From Candidatus Bathyarchaeota archaeon (lineage in GTDB: Archaea; Thermoproteota; Bathyarchaeia; Bathyarchaeales; Bathycorpusculaceae): 64,000 nucleotides of DNA. The DNA lies in NCBI GenBank assembly GCA_003151735.1, contig PLYI01000055.1, positions 1-64,000 of the forward strand, in the 5' to 3' direction. The translations under genes and the position numbers were made by a program. This document shows positions 61,135 to 64,000 of this stretch, in pieces (the first letter of the stretch is position 1; every line of letters starts with the position of its first letter). A model generated the notes under the pieces. The model was given only the letters and a program-made list of their open reading frames with translations. It had not been told where the DNA came from and made no database searches.

Positions 61135-62052
61135 TTAGAAAACCCACAGATACCTGCGCTGCATAACTTGAACTATCGATTGGGGCGCAATTATTCCTTC
61201 TTCGCATATTAAACCGTGGATATAGCGGTTTGGGGTAACATCGAAAGCGGGGTTACGCACCAGAAGCTTCGCTGGCGCCTCACTCCAAACCTCAGCTGGG
61301 CTTCGCTGTTCAATCTTTTCGCATTCGCCGCTAACAGTGGCTGGGTCGAACTTTAGCAGTTCCGAAACCACATAGAACGGCACCCGTGCCTCATGGGCTA
61401 AAACCGCGATTGCACTAGAGCCGATCTTGTTGACCACGTTGCCCTCTGAGGTAATGCCGTCGGCACCCACAATTACAACATCCACGTTTCCCATGAATGT
61501 GCGCGCTGCTGAATCAACGATAAAGGTGGTTTCAACGCCCAACTCCAACATTTCTCGTGCAGTTATTCTTCCCTGAAAAGCAGGGCGCGTCTCGGTGCAG
61601 ATAACCTTGAAGTTTTTGCCGTCAGCCTTTGCTTTCGCGAGCAGTCGGGTTACGGTTGAGGAGTGGCAATGCGTAAAAACCACTGAGCCATCAAGGATTC
61701 TTTTGGCGCCTATTTCTGCTGTTTGCTCTCTTGAAGTTTCCAAATCTTTGAGGAATTGGCTGGCACTTGAAACGACTACTTGACTTAATTTGTCTACCTT
61801 TTCTGTGTTGGCGGTTTGAGCTTGGGTGATTATCCAGTGAATAGCGTTTCGCATCAATGGTTCGGTTTCTCTGGAGGCAGAAAAGATGGATTGGGCTTCT
61901 TTGAGTTCGGCAAGAAAAGCAGCTTTGTTTTTCGCTTTTGTCTGCTCTGCCATTCTTTGGATTGCTTTGACGGCGGCTATGGCAATATTTCTGGCGCCTT
62001 GAACTTGGAGTTTATGTATTTTTTCTGCCGTTGAACGGATTGTTTCTGCCAT
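61135..62052 (-). CDS. e2b2: Ribose-1,5-bisphosphate isomerase
   Basis: A 305-residue eIF2B-like isomerase that converts ribose-1,5-bisphosphate to RuBP between AMP phosphorylase and RuBisCO. Motifs: FTHCHSSTVTRLL, VICTETRPAFQGRITAREM (catalytic Cys) and DVVIVGADGITSEGNVVNKIGS (catalytic Asp). The N-terminal helical domain (1-100) is typical. ATG 62052; a minus-strand TATA-like AAATAAAATAG near 62090-62098. Confidence 0.94.
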   Translation of the reverse strand: MAETIRSTAEKIHKLQVQGARNIAIAAVKAIQRMAEQTKAKNKAAFLAELKEAQSIFSASRETEPLMRNAIHWIITQAQTANTEKVDKLSQVVVSSASQFLKDLETSREQTAEIGAKRILDGSVVFTHCHSSTVTRLLAKAKADGKNFKVICTETRPAFQGRITAREMLELGVETTFIVDSAARTFMGNVDVVIVGADGITSEGNVVNKIGSSAIAVLAHEARVPFYVVSELLKFDPATVSGECEKIEQRSPAEVWSEAPAKLLVRNPAFDVTPNRYIHGLICEEGIIAPQSIVQVMQRRYLWVF

Positions 62053-62145
62053 GGTTCTCTACCTTAAACGTTAAACGTTTCGCAGTTCTATTTTATTTGT
62101 GGAGAAGCATATAAGCAAATTCATACCAAATTAATAGTGAGCGTT

Positions 62146-63285
62146 ATGTTGCCTGATGAAGATAGCATCAATGGTATTCTGCGACCGTACATTCAGCCAT
62201 GGTATGATTCCATCGAGGATCCGCAGAAGGCGCAGGATGGTGTGCTAGCTGACTTGTTGCAGGGATACGGTGGAACAGAATATGGCATAAGCCACAATGC
62301 TTCTCAAGTTAAGAGCATTGCTGATTATCGGATAAATTTTCCCATAATTAGCTATTCAGGGCTCACTTCGCACCTGAATCAGGTAAAAGAACGCAGTTAC
62401 AGGGCGTTTTTGGCTGAACCGCCTGAATGCTGGGTTATGACACGTGGCTCAACAGGAAAATCCAAAGTCCTACCCGCAACAAAAACCCACCTAAAACAAA
62501 TCTACAGCTGCGGCGCAAGAGGACTCATAAACTACGCAGTAAGAAAAAAGAACTACGAAGTTTTTCTGGGCGTCATCCTCAACTTAAATTTTCCCTCAAA
62601 CGTCCACACAATGAACGTCGACGGTAAACAAGTCAATTACGGCTACAGTTCAGGCACCTACGCAAGACTAAATCCCATGTTTGATAGGGTAAGTCTTTTG
62701 CCTCGCCAAGAAGAAATCGATGCTTTAGGCTGCGGTGTCAGTAGGAAAGATTGGGAAAAACGCTTCGACCTCGCCTACCAAATGGCTCTTAACCAAAACG
62801 TATCCGCAGCCATGGGCGTAACCCCTGTGATTTTGTCCTTTGCCAGATATGTTAAGCGCAAATACGGAAAAAGACCCGGTGACATATGGAAAACCCAGGC
62901 GCTCTTCTGCACCAGCGTGCCCAAAATCCACTTCAAGTACGGTCCCACCCTCAAATGGTACTTCGGTGACGTGCCAATTGTGGAAATGTACACTGCGACG
63001 GAAGGAGTCTTCGGTCAACAACTCGACGATTTACCCTACATAACGCCAAACTACGACTCATACCTCTTCGAAGTTGCCACAGGCAAAGGAGTAAAAATTC
63101 TGCATGAACTCAAACGTGGCGAATGGGGCAGACTGATCGTTTCCTCATGTATGTTTCCACGCTATGACATCGGCGACTTGATTGAAGCGGCAGGAAAAAA
63201 CCATTACCGCGTGTTCGGAAGAAAAAAATCTTTAACGCTTCTGGAACATAGGCTTTACCGAGCGTTTTTAGGAAGGCTAATCTAA
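62146..63285 (+). CDS. GH3-like adenylating (acyl-amido synthetase) protein, short form
   Basis: About 379 residues of the GH3 branch of adenylate-forming enzymes. ATP-binding motif MTRGSTGKSKVLPAT, second motif EMYTATEGVFGQQ and the hinge-side PRYDIGDLIEAAGKNHYRVFGRKKS are present. Plant GH3 proteins (about 600 residues) conjugate amino acids to acyl hormones; this protein stops soon after the hinge and lacks most of the mobile C-terminal domain. ATG 62146 fits a TATA-like ATATAAGC at 62109-62116. Substrate unknown. It overlaps the convergent zinc-ribbon gene by 4 nt. Confidence 0.78.
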   Translation: MLPDEDSINGILRPYIQPWYDSIEDPQKAQDGVLADLLQGYGGTEYGISHNASQVKSIADYRINFPIISYSGLTSHLNQVKERSYRAFLAEPPECWVMTRGSTGKSKVLPATKTHLKQIYSCGARGLINYAVRKKNYEVFLGVILNLNFPSNVHTMNVDGKQVNYGYSSGTYARLNPMFDRVSLLPRQEEIDALGCGVSRKDWEKRFDLAYQMALNQNVSAAMGVTPVILSFARYVKRKYGKRPGDIWKTQALFCTSVPKIHFKYGPTLKWYFGDVPIVEMYTATEGVFGQQLDDLPYITPNYDSYLFEVATGKGVKILHELKRGEWGRLIVSSCMFPRYDIGDLIEAAGKNHYRVFGRKKSLTLLEHRLYRAFLGRLI

Positions 63286-63689
63286 GATGGCTGAGGAGAA
63301 CGCTTCCGTGCAATAAAAGCTACGTAGACCGCACCGATGATGATGATTATGCCAATTATTAGCAGCATAATGGGCCAGACTTGTCCTGAATCAGTGAAGT
63401 AACCACTTATTTGCAGCACGGAGAAAAGTCCAAACGTAATCAGGATTAAACCGCCGATTAAGTAGCCGATAAATCCTGCCTCGCCTTTCTCTTGTTTTTC
63501 GCCTTTCTCAGGACGCTCCTGTTTTTCATGTTTCTCATTCTTCTCTGATTTCTCGTCTCTTCTGTGGGATGGTGGAGCAGGCGCTGGCGCAGGTTGAGCT
63601 GACGGAACGGCTTTTAATGATGCCCCGCAGTGAGGGCAGAAAACCATGGTTTCATCAATTTTGTTGCCGCAATTCGGACAATACGACAT
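63282..63689 (-). CDS. Zinc-ribbon protein with charged linker and membrane helices
   Basis: A 135-residue protein. An N-terminal double-knuckle zinc ribbon (CPNCGNKI, then CPHCGASL) is followed by an Ala/Pro stretch, a Lys/Glu-rich repeat (about residues 44-68, built from short EK and KQE units) and two C-terminal transmembrane helices (GFIGYLIGGLILITFGLFSVL and IMLLIIGIIIIIGAVYVAF). It resembles archaeal zinc_ribbon_2 membrane proteins with unknown roles. Confidence 0.75.
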   Translation of the reverse strand: MSYCPNCGNKIDETMVFCPHCGASLKAVPSAQPAPAPAPPSHRRDEKSEKNEKHEKQERPEKGEKQEKGEAGFIGYLIGGLILITFGLFSVLQISGYFTDSGQVWPIMLLIIGIIIIIGAVYVAFIARKRSPQPS

Positions 63690-63808
63690 GCAAGCTCACC
63701 CTAAATACAGTTTATCAGGTCTAGGTATTTAAAATATGCACATGCCCTCTTGAAGAGAAAGATATATTTGCCAAATGCTCCATTCTCGGATAGAGAATAA
63801 ACATCTTG

Positions 63809-64000
63809 ATGAACATCTTTAATCCGCAGGCGTTAACAGACAAGAAAAAAGAAAATCTGTTTACTGCCATCTACGTCGGCGGCCTCTTCATCATCATAGC
63901 TTTGATTTATTACATCCATGTAGCTGACAACCTTTGGAATGGCGTGATAAATTTTTTCACCTCTCTCACCCTTGCGCCCGTACCCACCACAGGCATCTCT
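63809..64000 (+). CDS. Membrane protein, N-terminal fragment at the right edge
   Basis: 64 codons open from ATG 63809 to the end of the window. A short polar start (NIFNPQALTDKKKENLF) leads into a transmembrane helix (IYVGGLFIIIALIYYIHV) and then a loop with a second hydrophobic stretch beginning (VINFFTSLTLAPVP). The rest lies outside the window, so no family is named. Confidence 0.55.
   Translation, partial: MNIFNPQALTDKKKENLFTAIYVGGLFIIIALIYYIHVADNLWNGVINFFTSLTLAPVPTTGIS

Noticed and set aside
1-64000. tRNA, rRNA genes and CRISPR arrays
   Set aside because: Reading the intergenic gaps I found no T-loop-like GGTTCGAATCC blocks, no rRNA signature and no regularly spaced short repeats; a covariance-model search would settle small RNAs.

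Overview
The window is archaeal, most likely a member of Bathyarchaeia or a close TACK relative. This is inferred from gene content, not from a marker phylogeny. Supporting signs are a 20S proteasome beta subunit, CDC48, Kae1/Bud32/Pcc1, aEF-1beta, ribosomal protein S15 (S13e type), archaeal RecJ, a TFE-beta/RPC34-like factor with an Fe-S cysteine set, UbiA and geranylgeranyl-reductase lipid enzymes, LysW-dependent lysine synthesis and form III RuBisCO. Many genes have a TATA-like box about 25 nt before a leaderless or short-leader start. I saw no rRNA, tRNA, CRISPR array or intact insertion sequence.

Positions 1-3400 are AT-rich and gene-poor. They hold the start of a glycosyltransferase, a small winged-helix regulator, a small conserved protein and old diverged repeats, followed by a regulator coupled to a UbiA prenyltransferase. 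Positions 4.4-19 kb are dominated by DNA-processing genes: the XPB helicase-Bax1 nuclease pair, a three-gene set (SNF2/RapA-type helicase, multi-zinc-finger protein, Mrr-type nuclease), and, convergent with it, a 1443-residue RecB-nuclease/SF1-helicase fusion. This is the best candidate for an undescribed system, probably defence or genome maintenance.

Positions 19.5-27.6 kb carry a glycosyltransferase/radical-SAM pair and then a compact lysW-X-Y-Z-J-K operon on the minus strand with a Rieske gene at its end. The LysX-type ligase has a large insertion. A divergent Lrp/AsnC regulator (27888) faces the operon. A decayed MNT-HEPN toxin-antitoxin follows at 28.5-29.1 kb.

Positions 29.5-49 kb are core archaeal housekeeping: zinc ribbon/EF-1beta, CDC48, a geranylgeranyl reductase, Pth2, TruD, a PrsW-like protease, NadM, a DNA alkyltransferase, the proteasome beta subunit, AMMECR1, NadC, SpoIIM-like, RlmE, TFE-beta, Kae1, Bud32, ITPase, S15, RecJ and Pcc1.

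Positions 49-55 kb form a redox block: a rubredoxin-TPP enzyme fusion, a thioredoxin-reductase-like protein and both Nfn subunits. Positions 55-57.8 kb hold envelope proteins, including a secreted protein split by a frameshift and a membrane NERD protein. Positions 57.8-62 kb contain the whole AMP-to-3-phosphoglycerate pathway (AMP phosphorylase, ribose-1,5-bisphosphate isomerase, form III RuBisCO). The window ends with a GH3-like adenylating enzyme, a zinc-ribbon membrane protein and the start of a further membrane protein. Two short dispersed intergenic elements (29401/49051 and 32666/60721) recur at distant sites.
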